A stretch of 64,000 nt of DNA, from positions 6,189,001 to 6,253,000 of the forward strand of contig JALMGJ010000016.1 in assembly GCA_023362775.1 (NCBI GenBank), read 5' to 3'. Below the pieces are notes generated by a model that worked only from the letters and a program-made list of their open reading frames with translations, ran no database searches and had not been told where the DNA came from. Origin of the DNA: Charina bottae. Taxonomy: Eukaryota; Chordata; Lepidosauria; Squamata; Charinaidae. The translations under genes and the position numbers were made by a program. Positions 21,140 through 32,157 of the stretch are shown here, in pieces (the stretch's first letter is position 1; each line of letters begins with the position of its first letter).

Positions 21140-21205
21140 CTCATATTACAGGTGCTATAGTTTAGTTAATACAACCTCATTCCACTTGCAGTAGTAGAAG
21201 AATTT

Positions 21206-21221
21206 GAGCCATTTGGTTTCT
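21206..21221. repeat. Target-site duplication (left) of L1
   Basis: gagccatttggtttct, repeated exactly at 22138-22153. Confidence 0.93.
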
Positions 21222-22137
21222 TTTTTTTTTTTGAGTATAAGATTTTTTTTTGAACAAAGATAAAAAACTACAAAAAAGAAAAAAACATTACATACAAAAA
21301 GAAAAACATTAAATGTGCAGAAAACAAAAAAGAAAAAAACTTCTAGAAAGTTACATATACATAGGTAGCTTCCCGCTTTTCACAGCAAGAATATACAGCA
21401 ATTTCCACAAACAAACCCTTCCTCTGTCAAACCATAATCACATTATTTCTATAAATCCTTCCAATATATAAATCTCATATAAATTTGCTCCTTCCCCTTA
21501 CATAAAATATATACATGCATATATTTAATTTTTTACTTCAATCCCTTCCTTTTTTAAAAAATAATCCATTTAATAATTTCCCCCCCTTCTATTACTATTC
21601 TGTATACTTCTGTCTACACAACACACATTGAATTATAAAAACAAATAAATTTTCTGCCTTTATAATAAACAATCTTAACTCTATTAGATCTCTAAAACAA
21701 TATAAAACATTATATCTAATATCCTTTAAGTTTTGCAAATCTATAACCCTATAAAACAATCATATTTAGCTTTTTATCAATCCAATTATATATTTTAAAT
21801 TTATTAATTTATCTACTTACATAATTAACTATCTTAACCCTAGTTATATTTAAAAAAAACAATGTAAAATATTGTCAAAATAAAAAATATCTTTTAGGTC
21901 TTAGAAATCAAAAATCCTGTAAGTCAGATTAACCACTTTATCAGTCCAATTAAATATTCTTAAGTTTTTACCCCTCCTCAAAATATAATAGGGTATTCAA
22001 ACATTTCAAGACCACACCAACGGCAATTTTTTTTATAGAGATCTACAATGGCTTCAGAGAATACAAAATTTCCAGCAAAAAAGAAAAAAAAACTCCCCCA
22101 CAGAACACTTTATTTTCTCAAAACAATGACCGAAATA
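21222..22137 (-). mobile_element. 5'-truncated L1 3' end
   Basis: Starts with a T-run (poly(A) on the minus strand) and is AT-rich throughout. It shares tatacagcaatttcc and caaaccataatcacattatttct-like blocks with 44130-45125. The 16-bp duplications bracket the whole piece. No coding part remains, only 3' UTR. Confidence 0.8.
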
Positions 22138-22159
22138 GAGCCATTTGGTTTCTATTATA

Positions 22160-22274
22160 TTTATTTAATATATATTGTATTTATTGTGTGATTTTATATT
22201 GTATTGCCTGGTTCTGTTTTATTTTAAACCGCCCAGAGTCCCCCTGTGGGAGTTGGGCGGTGATAAATCTAATA

Positions 22275-22316
<42 letters not shown>

Positions 22317-22318
22317 CT
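22160..22318 (+). repeat. L2-like LINE 3' tail and (AAT)n
   Basis: aaaccgcccagagtccccct and gagttgggcggtgataaatc form the 3' terminal stem seen also at 38370-38440, followed by (AAT)n at 22268-22312. Confidence 0.7.
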
Positions 22319-22319
22319 T

Positions 22320-23270
22320 TCCAATTACTGCGCTTCCTCACTGTTTTATCTGCACCAATCATAGTCATATCTCATCAGTGTAATTTGTCTCCATTGTTTG
22401 GAAAATTGAGAAACATCAGTATCAGTAGATATAACCAAACCTATTAGTGGGTCTCTATTTGAATGCCATGCAAAACATTACTTCCCCGTAGCTTTAAACT
22501 ACATAGCATGTTTGGGCAGTTACTGGCTATAGGCTGATTAGCTTTACTCCATTTCAGAAAATGATTAAAAATGAATGATGAGAAGGAATATAAGCTAGAG
22601 TATGGATAGAAAACCTTTAAGAATTTGGATGTTGCTGAACTACAATTCATGGCAAGGCTGTAGCAAGCCACATGTACAAATGTACATCTGTGGGGAGGAA
22701 CCTACCAGCTTTATGTCTGCTGATTTTCATAAGAACAAGAACCCTGTGCTTTCAAAGTTCCATTTCACATGGAGACTAACATAGATGCAAATTTATGGAC
22801 GAAGACCTCAGCAATCTAGATATCTGTGTTCTTTACACAATCTGCTGTTAAGAACACATTTGCACCTCTGATGCTGGAGGATGAGGCTACTTGTTATGGC
22901 CCATCCTGACTTATGTGTTAGCTTTCACTTTAGGGCTACTAAATCTAAGCTGCAAAAATCAGATGACCATTAGATTGAAGCAAAGAGTAGAGACGTTTTG
23001 TATTCCTTTGCTGTCATCAGTGGTCATTCAGAGCTTTGTAGTCCAGATTTGGTATCCCTAATTCACACCTGTAAATTAGTTGTGCCATTTAAGATAAGTA
23101 TCATTTATTATGAGCAAAAAGCAACAGCTTAAATCAGAAAGGAAAAAAAGTAAAAACGTTGAACTACCTAAAATGCAAAGAATAGGTAAACCAACCAGAT
23201 TTAAGAGTTGCACAAACTAGAAATAACACTGAAATGCGGAATAAAGAAGCAAGTGATTTTGTTTCCCATG
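22320..23270. other. Unique intron sequence
   Basis: No exon or clear repeat. A purine-rich/AGT run follows at 23300-23350. Confidence 0.5.
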
Positions 23271-23423
23271 CTCAGGAGAGATCCAGTAAAGTATTTGAGA
23301 AAGAGGGAGAGAGAGAGAGAAAGAAAGTAGTAGTAGTAGTAGTAGTGGCGGCAGCAGAAGCTACTACTTTGTACTGAGCTGAGCTATTGTTCCATCCAGA
23401 CCAATATTGTCTATATTATAAAT

Positions 23424-23739
23424 CATAGCTTTCCAAACTGTGTGTCACGACACTTTAGTGTGTCGCAACACACAGTTTGGTGTGTCGCAACACAACCCGG
23501 AAGCGGCAGCGGCAGTGTGCACACCGGCGGCGGCAACGATGGCAGCGGCGCGCCATCAGGGCATCCGCGTTTTAGGGAAAAACACGAGGCCACCGCTGCC
23601 GCTGCCGCCGCCATACACAACACTGCCGTGTGTCCCCCCACGCCGCCTCCATGCATGCCCCCGCCGCTGCGCGTGGCCCCGCACCCCCGCCGCTGCCACC
23701 ATTGGTGTGTTGCCAACAGCGGTAGTTTGGAAAGCACTG
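23424..23739. mobile_element. Short hAT-type element (CAGAGCTTTCC family)
   Basis: Terminal catagctttccaaactgtgt and its inverted partner agtttggaaagcactg are flanked by the 8-bp duplication ttataaat on both sides. The middle is CpG- and CGG-rich. It encodes no transposase; open frames inside it follow base composition. Confidence 0.88.
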
Positions 23740-24059
23740 TTATAAATGGTAGTGACTCTGAACTTTGAAGCAGATGCTTTATTATGCTTTATTATACTTT
23801 ATGCTTTATTATTATTTATTATTATCCAATCTTTCATCATATATTCAGATACCAGGTATTGAACCTGGCACTGTCTGTTTGCAGGGCATGTGTTCTTCCA
23901 CTGAATTGTGATATTTCTCAAACTGGAACAATGAGAAAAAGAGCTAGCATGAGCCTCAATGCATTTTTAGCAAGTACACAATCAAGCACAATATAATTTT
24001 AGATCCAGTTAGGATATCATATATTTGCTTTGCTTTGCTTTTATTTCCAGATGATGATG

Positions 24060-24390
24060 ATGATGATGATATTGTACTTTTCATTGTTAGAAATAATGTC
24101 AATAGCAAGGGCAGCAAATAAAAGAAACAACAGCACCAATTCAACAAAAAGTCTTGATGAATAAATAAGCTTTCAACTGGTCCTGGAAGCCTGCAAGATG
24201 CAGGTCCAACTTTAATAAAACAGGAACAGAATTTCATAATATGAGTGCCTGTACTGAGAATATCCTCTTTTGAATTGCCACATAGAGAATTCCCTGGGCA
24301 GTGTAGCCCAAGTAAGACAGAATCTCCTAATTCTTAAGTGATGGGCCAATACATAAAAGAGAGGATGATTCATCATGCATCCAGATACTT
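24060..24390. repeat. Interspersed repeat of unresolved class
   Basis: The wording aagctttcaactggtcctgg followed by gaattgccacatagagaatt recurs in related form at 24840-25130 and 38590-38770. It looks like one diverged squamate repeat family; I cannot name it. Confidence 0.4.
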
Positions 24391-24466
24391 AGACATATTG
24401 GTAATTATATTGTCCACACGAGTACCTTGAACTTGTATCTTGAACTTGGCTCAGGATCATATAGAC

Positions 24467-24653
24467 CAGGGGTCCCCAACCTGTTAGGAAGTGGGCCGCA
24501 GGGCTCCCGCCTGCAAACCCCGCCCCCAGTGCATGCGATTACCACACCCCCAGTGCACGCAATTGGCTCCCACTTGCAAACCCCGTCCACCAGTCCGTGG
24601 AAAAATTGTCTTCCATGACCGGTCCCTGGTGCCATAAAGGTTGGGGACCGCTG
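24467..24653. mobile_element. Short hAT element (CAGGGGTCCCCAACC type)
   Basis: 187 bp with terminal caggggtccccaacctgtta and inverted ggttggggaccgctg, flanked by exact 8-bp duplications atatagac. Non-autonomous. Confidence 0.92.
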
Positions 24654-24794
24654 ATATAGACAACACTGAACAAGTATAACATGATCATGGTCAGCTCTCA
24701 TTTTTTACTAAAGTGGCTGTGACTTTCCATCTTAGCTGTAGCTTCTGGTACAACTCAAAAGTAAAAAGTTGGAGCAGCCCAACCTTGAGGTTAT

Positions 24795-24822
24795 CTACCT
24801 ACCTACCTACCTACCTACCTAG
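24795..24822. repeat. (CTAC)n microsatellite
   Basis: About seven tetranucleotide units. Confidence 0.9.
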
Positions 24823-24839
24823 TTCAGAGACTAGCTGAC

Positions 24840-25130
24840 TCCAAAAAGATTCTGGGCAGTTTGCATTAAAAAAATAAGAACAATAAAAGATAATAAAAAG
24901 GAACATCTATGCATCCAAACTCACTCCCTCTAACAAAAAACATCACCAACAGAACTCCACAAACACCCTATCCAGGACCTGGAAAAAAAGCCAATTTTTA
25001 AAAGATTTCAGGGGCATCATCAAGGTGGGAGCAACATGTATCTGGGGAATATTACCAATTCATGAATCATGGTGTCCAGGCTATTCCTGTCACCCAGACT
25101 TGCCATTTGTTGATATAAAAATATAAAACA
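24840..25130. repeat. Interspersed repeat, same family as 24060-24390
   Basis: Contains ccagagtc-free text such as ttcatgaatcatggtgtcca. It is diverged and unclassified; the family link is by eye. Confidence 0.35.
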
Positions 25131-25156
25131 TAAAATCAGGATCACTAGGAGATGTA

Positions 25157-25489
25157 AAAAGGTAAAGGTACCCCCCGCACATTTGTGCAGTCGTGTCCGA
25201 CTCTAGGGGCCGGTGCTCATCTCCGTTTGTTAGCCAAAGAGCCAGCGTTGTCCGAAGACACTTCCACGGTCATGTGGCCGCATGACACGCGTGGAACGCT
25301 GTTACCTACCCACCAAAGTGGTACCTATTCATCTACTTGCATTTGCATGCTTTCAAATTGCTAGGTTGGCAAGAGCTGGGGCGAGTGCGGGAGCTCACTC
25401 CGCACGCAGGGCTAGGGATTCGAACCTCCGAACTTGTGATCTTCCGATCGACAAGCCTGGCCGTCTTACCCACTGAGCCACCACGCCCC
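25157..25489 (-). mobile_element. Sauria-like tRNA SINE, second copy
   Basis: Reverse complement of the 12551-12883 element, with tail ggtaaaggtaccccccgcac first and the tRNA head (ctgagccaccacgcccc) last. Flanked by the duplication taggagatgta (25146-25156 and 25490-25500). The two copies are closely similar, which suggests recent activity. Confidence 0.9.
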
Positions 25490-25787
25490 TAGGAGATGTA
25501 GTTTGCTATAAATTGCAGGCAGGAGGCATCAGTGGACAACAGAGCTGGAATTCCTTTGTAGGAATGGATAATGTTCCCAGTGTGCCACTCTATGTGTATG
25601 TGTGCATGTGTGTGTATAGTATTCAATGAAATTTAGAAAGGAGTATAAAAAGCACTTCACTCCAATACCTTGCCCCTCAAAGAAAGTTATCTCAGTAAAT
25701 GAGTACAAAAATGACATAACCTATTGTCTCCAGAAAGAAATATATTCAGGGGAATCAACAGGATACAGACAATTTTCTTGAACAACT

Positions 25788-25799
25788 GAGATAAATCAT
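25788..25799. repeat. Target-site duplication (left) of Penelope-like insertion
   Basis: gagataaatcat, identical to 26839-26850. Confidence 0.88.
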
Positions 25800-25844
25800 T
25801 CTGTGGCTTGAATCATGTCAACTGGATTTCTATTTTCTTAGTGG

Positions 25845-25879
25845 AAACGTTTCACTCCTTATCCAAGGAGCTTCTTCAG
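25845..25879 (-). ncRNA. Hammerhead-ribozyme-like motif, left PLE arm
   Basis: Minus strand reads CTGAAGA, a hairpin with CTCCTT/AAGGAG, then GAAACGTTT, matching a CUGANGA ... GAAA core with very short stem III. Such minimal ribozymes are described in Penelope-like elements. A stem I partner is not obvious, so activity is unproven. Confidence 0.55.
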
Positions 25880-25980
25880 TCTGAGTAAAGTTAGTAAGGG
25901 AATCCTTAAATATGTTTCTAGGCTGGCTGTGTGACCTTGCACCTGGGGCTAGGTCATGGTTATTTTTGAGATGTTTGTTT

Positions 25981-26325
25981 CTAAGTCCCTTTATCATCTA
26001 AAGGAGGATCGTTAAGATTACCCTGCTGCTGTTGAGCTTGTGAAATGGTCTTAATCTTCCTAGGCACAGAAGACAAAGCAGGAAGGAAGATAGGGGAAAG
26101 GTTATGCCTGAGGCCCCCACCTCTATTCAAGGAAGGATTTTCCAAGTTGGCATGAATGGATTCCTTGACCCCTCTCTCAAACCACCTATCTTCTCTGTCT
26201 AAAATGTGAACATTAATGTCCTCAAATGAGTGTCCTTTTTCCTTTAGATGAAGATAAACTGCTGACTCTGGTCCTGTGGTGTTACTTCTCCTGTGTTGGG
26301 CCATCCACAGGAGAAGTAACACCAC
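25981..26325 (-). pseudogene. PLE endonuclease-region C-terminus, minus copy
   Basis: 114 residues, containing SAVYLHLKEKGHSFEDINVH near 21-40 and NPSLNRGGGLRHNLSPIFLP near 62-81. These are C-terminal parts of the GIY-YIG region of Penelope-like elements. RT and the GIY-YIG catalytic start are absent. An identical frame is on the other arm. Confidence 0.8.
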
Positions 26326-26620
26326 AGGACCAGAGTCAGCAGTTTATCTTCATCTAAAGGAAAAAGGACACTCATTTGAGGACATTAATGTTCACATTTT
26401 AGACAGAGAAGATAGGTGGTTTGAGAGAGGGGTCAAGGAATCCATTCATGCCAACTTGGAAAATCCTTCCTTGAATAGAGGTGGGGGCCTCAGGCATAAC
26501 CTTTCCCCTATCTTCCTTCCTGCTTTGTCTTCTGTGCCTAGGAAGATTAAGACCATTTCACAAGCTCAACAGCAGCAGGGTAATCTTAACGATCCTCCTT
26601 TAGATGATAAAGGGACTTAG
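26276..26620 (+). pseudogene. PLE endonuclease-region C-terminus, plus copy
   Basis: Mirror of 25981-26325 with the same protein from about residue 13 on; the first residues differ because the frame crosses the 10-bp spacer. Confidence 0.8.
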
Positions 26621-26721
26621 AAACAAACATCTCAAAAATAACCATGACCTAGCCCCAGGTGCAAGGTCACACAGCCAGCCTAGAAACATATTTAAGGATT
26701 CCCTTACTAACTTTACTCAGA

Positions 26722-26756
26722 CTGAAGAAGCTCCTTGGATAAGGAGTGAAACGTTT
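26722..26756 (+). ncRNA. Hammerhead-ribozyme-like motif, right PLE arm
   Basis: Same block as 25845-25879 on the plus strand: CTGAAGA at 26722-26728, hairpin, GAAACGTT at 26748-26755. Confidence 0.55.
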
Positions 26757-26850
26757 CCACTAAGAAAATAGAAATCCAGTTGACATGATTCAAGCCACAG
26801 ACTGTTCCACCTGGATGACTGAGAACCTTCATAGACATGAGATAAATCAT

Positions 26851-27272
26851 CTATTGGCATATCTCTGTTTTGATGGGGTAACAGAATTAAAAGATATTTT
26901 TCAAAATCCATATTGTATCATATATCAAAGTGACTCTGTTCCAGCTGTTATGATATAACTTTATTCTCTTTTCTCTACAAGAACTTTATATTTTGTGCAG
27001 AGCTCTTCTTCCAGCCAGGAATTTATACTATTTACAGAGTACTCTCACTCATTCTCTTCAGCAGCCTTTGGGGAATCTTTCCAAATTTCAGTATCAGAAT
27101 TATGCCTTGTAACTTAAGAAATCTTTGAAAGAAAGGAGAAGAATAATCAAAGTGGGTGGAACAGGGAAAGGCTTGAAGTTTAATGTAGAGTTTGCAATTA
27201 CCTTCTGTTCCTATTGCTGGAGTGACTTCTGTGCTGGTTGCTGTCATTTGACTGAAATTCTGGAATAGTTGA
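26851..27272. other. Unassigned intron sequence
   Basis: Nothing recognised. Confidence 0.45.
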
Positions 27273-27346
27273 TCCTCCTCCTCCTCCTCCTCCTCCTCCT
27301 CCTCCTCCTCCTCCTCCTCCTCCTCCTCCTCCTCCTCCTCCTCCTC
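27273..27346. repeat. (CCT)n microsatellite
   Basis: About 24 uninterrupted trinucleotide units, a long polypyrimidine tract. Confidence 0.97.
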
Positions 27347-27639
27347 AAAAATAATTACATGTTGGCAGTTTCAGTGAAAAAATAAATGTCAAAAGCTAAC
27401 CCCAAGTTCTTAAATATCTGATTTCCTCCCCCACATTAATCTGAAATAGTGCAGACACTGACCATAGAAAATAAATGCTTAACAGAACTCCAAAGAAAGA
27501 TATTGGATAAATATTGGATGTTGGTAGGACTGTGATAGGAAGTTCTTATTATGTATAACAAAACTGAGGGAAAGAGAGAGAGTGGAAGATGACAGAAAAA
27601 TACAATGCCTGGAATAATTGATTGAATAATTATATGCCA

Positions 27640-27714
27640 TCAAATTGGTGTCAACTCTTAGCAACCACATAGATAGATTTTCTCCATGACAATCTGTCCC
27701 CAATCTGGTCCTTG
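27640..27714. repeat. SINE-like fragment
   Basis: atcaaattggtgtcaactct and caatctgtccccaatctggt resemble the body of a common amniote SINE. It is cut off by the hAT element. Confidence 0.4.
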
Positions 27715-27722
27715 AGATAGAC

Positions 27723-28251
27723 CAGGGGTCGGCAAACTTTTTATGCCGGGAGCCATTTTGACATGCTCGTGCACATTTTGAAATGCTCGAGAGCCAGGGG
27801 GCGGGGTTTGCGGGCGGGGGCCAATCGCGTGGAAGGGGGCGGGGTTTCCTGGAGAAGAAACAGAGACGCTGATTGGTGGAGGCGTCCTTCCTTCTGAGCT
27901 TCCACCAATCAGCGTCTCTGTTTCTTCTCCAGGGTTCTTCTCCTGGAGAAGAAACAGAGACGCTGATTGGTGGAGGCGTTCTTCCTTCTGAGCTTTCACC
28001 AATCAGCGTCTCTGTTTCTTCTCCAGGGTTCTTCTCCTGGAGAAGAAACAGAGACGCTGATTGGTGGAGGCGTCCTTCCTTCTGAGCCTCCACCAATCAG
28101 CGCGCGCCAAAGGAGAGCAGAGAGGCAGGCTGAAGCCTGCTGCTTCCGGAGACCGGCTTTCCGGATGTCGGGTGGCAGATAGAGAGAGAGAGCCAGAGTC
28201 AAGGGGCCAAAGAGCCAGATCTGGCTCGCGAGCCGCCATTTCCGACCCTTG
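27723..28251. mobile_element. hAT element with tandem fold-back interior
   Basis: Terminal caggggtcggcaaacttttt and inverted ccatttccgacccttg, flanked by exact 8-bp duplications agatagac (27715-27722 and 28252-28259). The interior repeats a ~94-bp unit about three times; each unit is itself an inverted pair (gaaacagagacgctgattgg and ccaatcagcgtctctgtttc). Non-autonomous. It sits at the edge of the R4-derived sequence 28260-28930. Confidence 0.9.
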
Positions 28252-28259
28252 AGATAGAC

Positions 28260-28930
28260 CAACTACACATTATATCCCAGACTCGAGAAGATCCGGAAGA
28301 ACAACTGGAGGTGCAGCCAACACCTGAAGCTGGAACGTTACTGCCACCCCCTCCATTACAGCTGATATGAGGCAAAAGATCATTGCTGTGATCTGTAATG
28401 GAGGGGGTGGCAGTGACGTTCCAGCTTCAGGTGTTGGCTGCACCTCCAGTTGTTCTTCCAGGTCTTCTTGAGTCTGGGATATAATGTGTAGTTGGTCTAT
28501 CTCAAGTTGTGAGAGCAGCTTCCTCTTCACTATGTTGAAGCGTTGGGTAACTAGCTGTTTCTCAGTTAGTGTGGATTCAGGTCTTCTGTCCATCCATAGT
28601 TCCCTCATATGTTTCATTAGGTCTACTGTTGTAGTAGCATTCCATCAATTCCAGGTTCTCTTGTCTTGTCCATGTATGGTTTGTTCTAGTAGCCCACTTA
28701 TCGTCAGATTGCCCTGGTTCCCCAACATCTGATGCAGACCTTGTTAATCCGGGCAATGTCCGAGCTGGCATGACTCTTAATTCGTGTCCCTCTCATATTT
28801 TGAGGTAGGCAGGTGAAGCGTTAGGGGTATTTGCCGAAGGACCCCTACTGGTAAGGTAGGTGCAGCCGGGATTTGAACCCCAGTCTCCCACTCCAAAGGC
28901 GGCGTTCTAACCACTACGCTATCCAGCCGC
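28260..28930 (-). mobile_element. Second R4/tRNA-like inverted element
   Basis: Left arm 28260-28372 and right arm 28392-28930 are inverted copies of R4 N-terminal sequence around a ~20-bp centre; the right arm is longer and runs out through the leader to a tRNA-like head (28864-28930, minus). It has the same order as the palindrome at 8.6-10.06 kb but asymmetric arms. Frames: 28577-28771 (ENLELMECYYNSRPNE) and 28270-28617 (STLTEKQLVTQRFNIVKRKL). Confidence 0.8.
28864..28930 (-). promoter_or_regulatory. tRNA-like pol III promoter block
   Basis: The minus strand carries a B-box match ggttcaaatcc and an A-box match tagcgtagtgg with the same spacing as 8767-8836. Confidence 0.65.
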
Positions 28931-28935
28931 TACAT

Positions 28936-29000
<65 letters not shown>
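28931..29000. repeat. (CATA)n(CA)n microsatellite
   Basis: Tetranucleotide run grading into about 25 CA units, just outside the tRNA-like head as in the first copy. Confidence 0.95.
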
Positions 29001-29002
<2 letters not shown>

Positions 29003-29029
29003 GGTTATATGTATATGTATATCTATAGG

Positions 29030-29255
29030 TATATATTAATTCATTCAATTGTGTCCGATTCTTGGAGACTGCCTGGACAAGACCGTGCAGTTTTCTTGGC
29101 AAAGTTTTTCGGAAGTGGTTTGTCGTTGCCTTTTTTCTGAGATAAAGTGACTGGCCCAAGATCACCCAGCTGGCTTTGTGCCCAAGGCGGGACTACAACT
29201 CACCATCTCCTGGTTTCTTGCCCAGTGCCATAACCACTACACCAACCTGGCTCTT
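29030..29255 (-). mobile_element. MIR-like tRNA SINE
   Basis: On the minus strand it has a tRNA head (gagccaggttggtgtagtgg) and then the core ending caattgaatgaatt. Related to 13925-14125 and 41876-42100. Confidence 0.75.
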
Positions 29256-29259
29256 ATCT

Positions 29260-30100
29260 GTATAATAATTGGATGTTAAAGTTACAGGTCCAATTTCTGA
29301 AGGAGAATTAATATAGCAAGAATGTTCCATTGCTTTTTTCCCCCCACAGAACTATACAAGGGTTATGTGCATCAAGGGTAGTCTTTTTATTAAGTACATC
29401 TGCATATATGCGATGGTGTAAAAATGACATCAAACAACAGGTTTACCATCACTCAAAGATGCTTTTTCTGTCTGTGCTTTTTTAGTGTGTAAGCACATAT
29501 AAGTAACATGAGACAAGCACTCAACTGATTTAATGAATGTTTCAATTTCAAAAAGCAAATTTACAATTCCATGTTTTTAAATTTGAAATGGGGAGTAATA
29601 GAATACAATACAAAGTAAACTTCAAGATCAATAACGGAACATGGTAGGAGAAATCTATTCATGCCTAAGAGCAAATGGACAGAGTTGGAGGAACAGGACT
29701 TGGTCTGTAGACACATGAATTGCTTCAGTTGGAGGAACAGGAGTTGGGCTGTAGACACTGGAAATTGGCAGAAAGGAGGAGCAGGGAGTTCTTTGGCAAT
29801 AGAATCATGGGAGATGGGGGGGTCATACTTGACCTTCTTGGAGGCTGCTCTTGATCCTGGGGTTGGGGACTGTGTATGAACTGCAAATTGAGCTTAATTT
29901 AATTGAGCTTCTAATCTAACCTCCTCTCTTGCATATATTTTTTTTTTGGGGGGGATACATATAGCTTTTTGATATTTTTTAATGCAGTGACATTCACATA
30001 CTTGACTTTGTAATTACTCAGACTTCTGAGGGACAAACCAATGACATTTACTGTATGTAAATGTACTATACATTTATCACATATAAACAAGCCCTGTAAT
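29260..30100. other. Unique intron sequence
   Basis: No exon or clear repeat. A short near-duplication of about 30 bp (gttggaggaacaggacttgg / gttggaggaacaggagttgg) lies at 29680-29755. Confidence 0.5.
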
Positions 30101-30102
30101 TA

Positions 30103-30103
30103 A

Positions 30104-30149
<46 letters not shown>

Positions 30150-30159
30150 TAATAATAAT
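30103..30159. repeat. (AAT)n microsatellite
   Basis: About 18 units with one slip near the end. Confidence 0.95.
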
Positions 30160-30164
30160 TCAGT

Positions 30165-31620
30165 AGACTAAAAAAAGACTGGTTTCAATTGGGTTGTTGC
30201 TTGTTTTTTTCTTCTTCTAGTATAAGAGATATGGAGTGATTTTTAAAAAATAAAAACAGAGAAAGATTTGACTTCTGATACACAGAGGATCTATACATAC
30301 TGTAGATGTTTAATCTACAGTATATCAGACTAAAATTCACAAAGAATTGGGGGAACAGAAATAGAAACATAGCAGAATAATATACATTCTACATACAGTG
30401 TATTTCAATTGAAGCCTGATGCAGTACCATTTCAAAAGCTCTGTTCCATTTGATTTCTCTATATGTGTTGTTCAGCTGCAAAATATGATTCTTGGTGCAT
30501 CCATCATGTTACTTTTTATAAATTTAATCTACGTACCTTGGTGGAGATTTCTTTTGTCCACTCCTTTTATGTTTCAATTTATTTATTTTTGAGAATAGAA
30601 TCTGTGTAGTGCATTTACTGGTCACGGCCTGTCTAGGCAATGTGCTGTTCATAGTGGTATAATCTCTCAGTATGGTGCCATTCATTGTTGGTGAATTTTG
30701 CAGAGATACTATTTCATCAAGGACCATGTCAATGCATAGCTTCAGGGAAGCTTAACTTTACAAATGTATCATTGATTTTGTTTCTAAACCGCATGCTGTC
30801 AAGCTTCAATGAGTAGACAAATTTATGCTTATTGTCAAAGGCTGGACAATAAGCATTGTATTAAACCTATTGATTTCAGCTGCATTTATTGAATTTCAGG
30901 CAACATTATAGTAAAATAAATAACTGTATTTTATCTGTAACCAGTGCTATGCCAAATATTATTTAATTTCATTTTTCAAACTAGACTAAAATAAAATAGC
31001 CTGTTTGAGTTGAGTAAAAATTCCTTCTGTAAAATACTATGTGAATGTGTTTCACTTACATTTTTTCCCTTGTAGTTGCTTGCCTCCATTCCTGAATTGA
31101 TCACACATGATTATTAAATTAAATGAAATAGGAATGTTTAATCCAACAGACTTTATAAAAACCAAATAACATATGTGAATCAGGATTTTGGTTCATCCAA
31201 AGATACAGTGTCCATGGGGGAAGGTAGGTGTCAGAATCTACAAGATGGCAGGCCTGGCACTGTGAGTGAGCCTTCACTCCTTTCTTTATGTACAACACAC
31301 ATACAAAACAGGGTGGGGCTTTTATCACCATGCTGCACCAGCCATCTTGCTGTTTTCATGCTGGGTATTTCTCCTGATAATATGCACCTCTTCATCCTTG
31401 ATCACAGAACTACTCTTAGTAGGAGAGAATCTCATCCATACAGAAGAACTGACAGGAATAAAACCCTTCCACTTATATGGAGCCCTTTATGCTCAGAGTC
31501 CTGCTGCATCAGCCACCTTTTACACTGACCAATAACAAGAGCTCTCTGAGCAGTGCAGATTCAATTAACCTACGCTGTAAAAAAAGTAAATACAGAGGAC
31601 AATATAAAAACAGTGTAAGA
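30165..31620. other. Unique intron sequence
   Basis: No exon, RNA gene or clear repeat recognised. Confidence 0.5.
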
Positions 31621-31624
31621 CTAG

Positions 31625-31705
31625 AGTTACCAGATGTCTGGCAAAAGGAGGACATGCCCTCCTTTTTGTCCTCATGTCCTCCATCTGGCAGGCATAGCCT
31701 TAAAA
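31625..31705. repeat. Palindromic hAT-like fragment
   Basis: gagttaccagatgtctggca with an inverted cctccatctggcaggcatag partner and a self-complementary centre. Too short to name. Confidence 0.35.
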
Positions 31706-31787
31706 TCAAATATTGTCCAGCTTTTTGAGTATCTCAAGCTACCTTTTCCTGAGCAGCTTTTCTCCATGGTACAGAGCTTCCCTAATA

Positions 31788-32070
31788 CAGGAAGTTCTCA
31801 GTTAACAATGACAAATGGGACCGGAGTTGCCATCACTAAGCAACATGGTCATAAAGTGCATGTCATGTGACCATGCCACTTAGTGACAGCAGTTCCAGCA
31901 GTCCCAGTTGCCATTGTTAAGCAAGGACTGCACGGGTCATTAAGCAAGGATCTCACATGACCATGATTTCCAACTTCCTGCCAGCTTCCTGATTGACTTT
32001 GCTTTTAGGAAGCCGACAGGGAACATCAGAAATTGCAATCCCAGATGATGATCATGTGACCACGGGGACA
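31788..32070. mobile_element. TA-flanked DNA element, partial copy
   Basis: Starts caggaagttctcagttaaca after TA and shares agcaacatggtcataaagtg with 10745-11175. The right end is not clear. Confidence 0.6.
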
Positions 32071-32157
32071 CTGAAAGCTTAGAGAAAGAAATAGAATTCC
32101 TATAGCCAGGATGGGCAGTTCATGGCCTCCATACACTCCTAAGCACACTATATGCTA

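Larger units (their letters stand above)
25800..26838. mobile_element. Inverted Penelope-like element (PLE) insertion
   Basis: Arms of 495 bp (25801-26295 and 26306-26800) are near-perfect inverted copies around a 10-bp spacer, with a short extra tail at 26801-26838. Both arms encode the same C-terminal piece of a GIY-YIG endonuclease region (HILDREDRWFERGVKESIHA near residue 35-55) and carry a hammerhead-like block near the outer end. The 12-bp duplication encloses the whole unit, which means one integration event placed both arms. PLEs are known for inverted and tandem copies at insertions. Confidence 0.87.
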
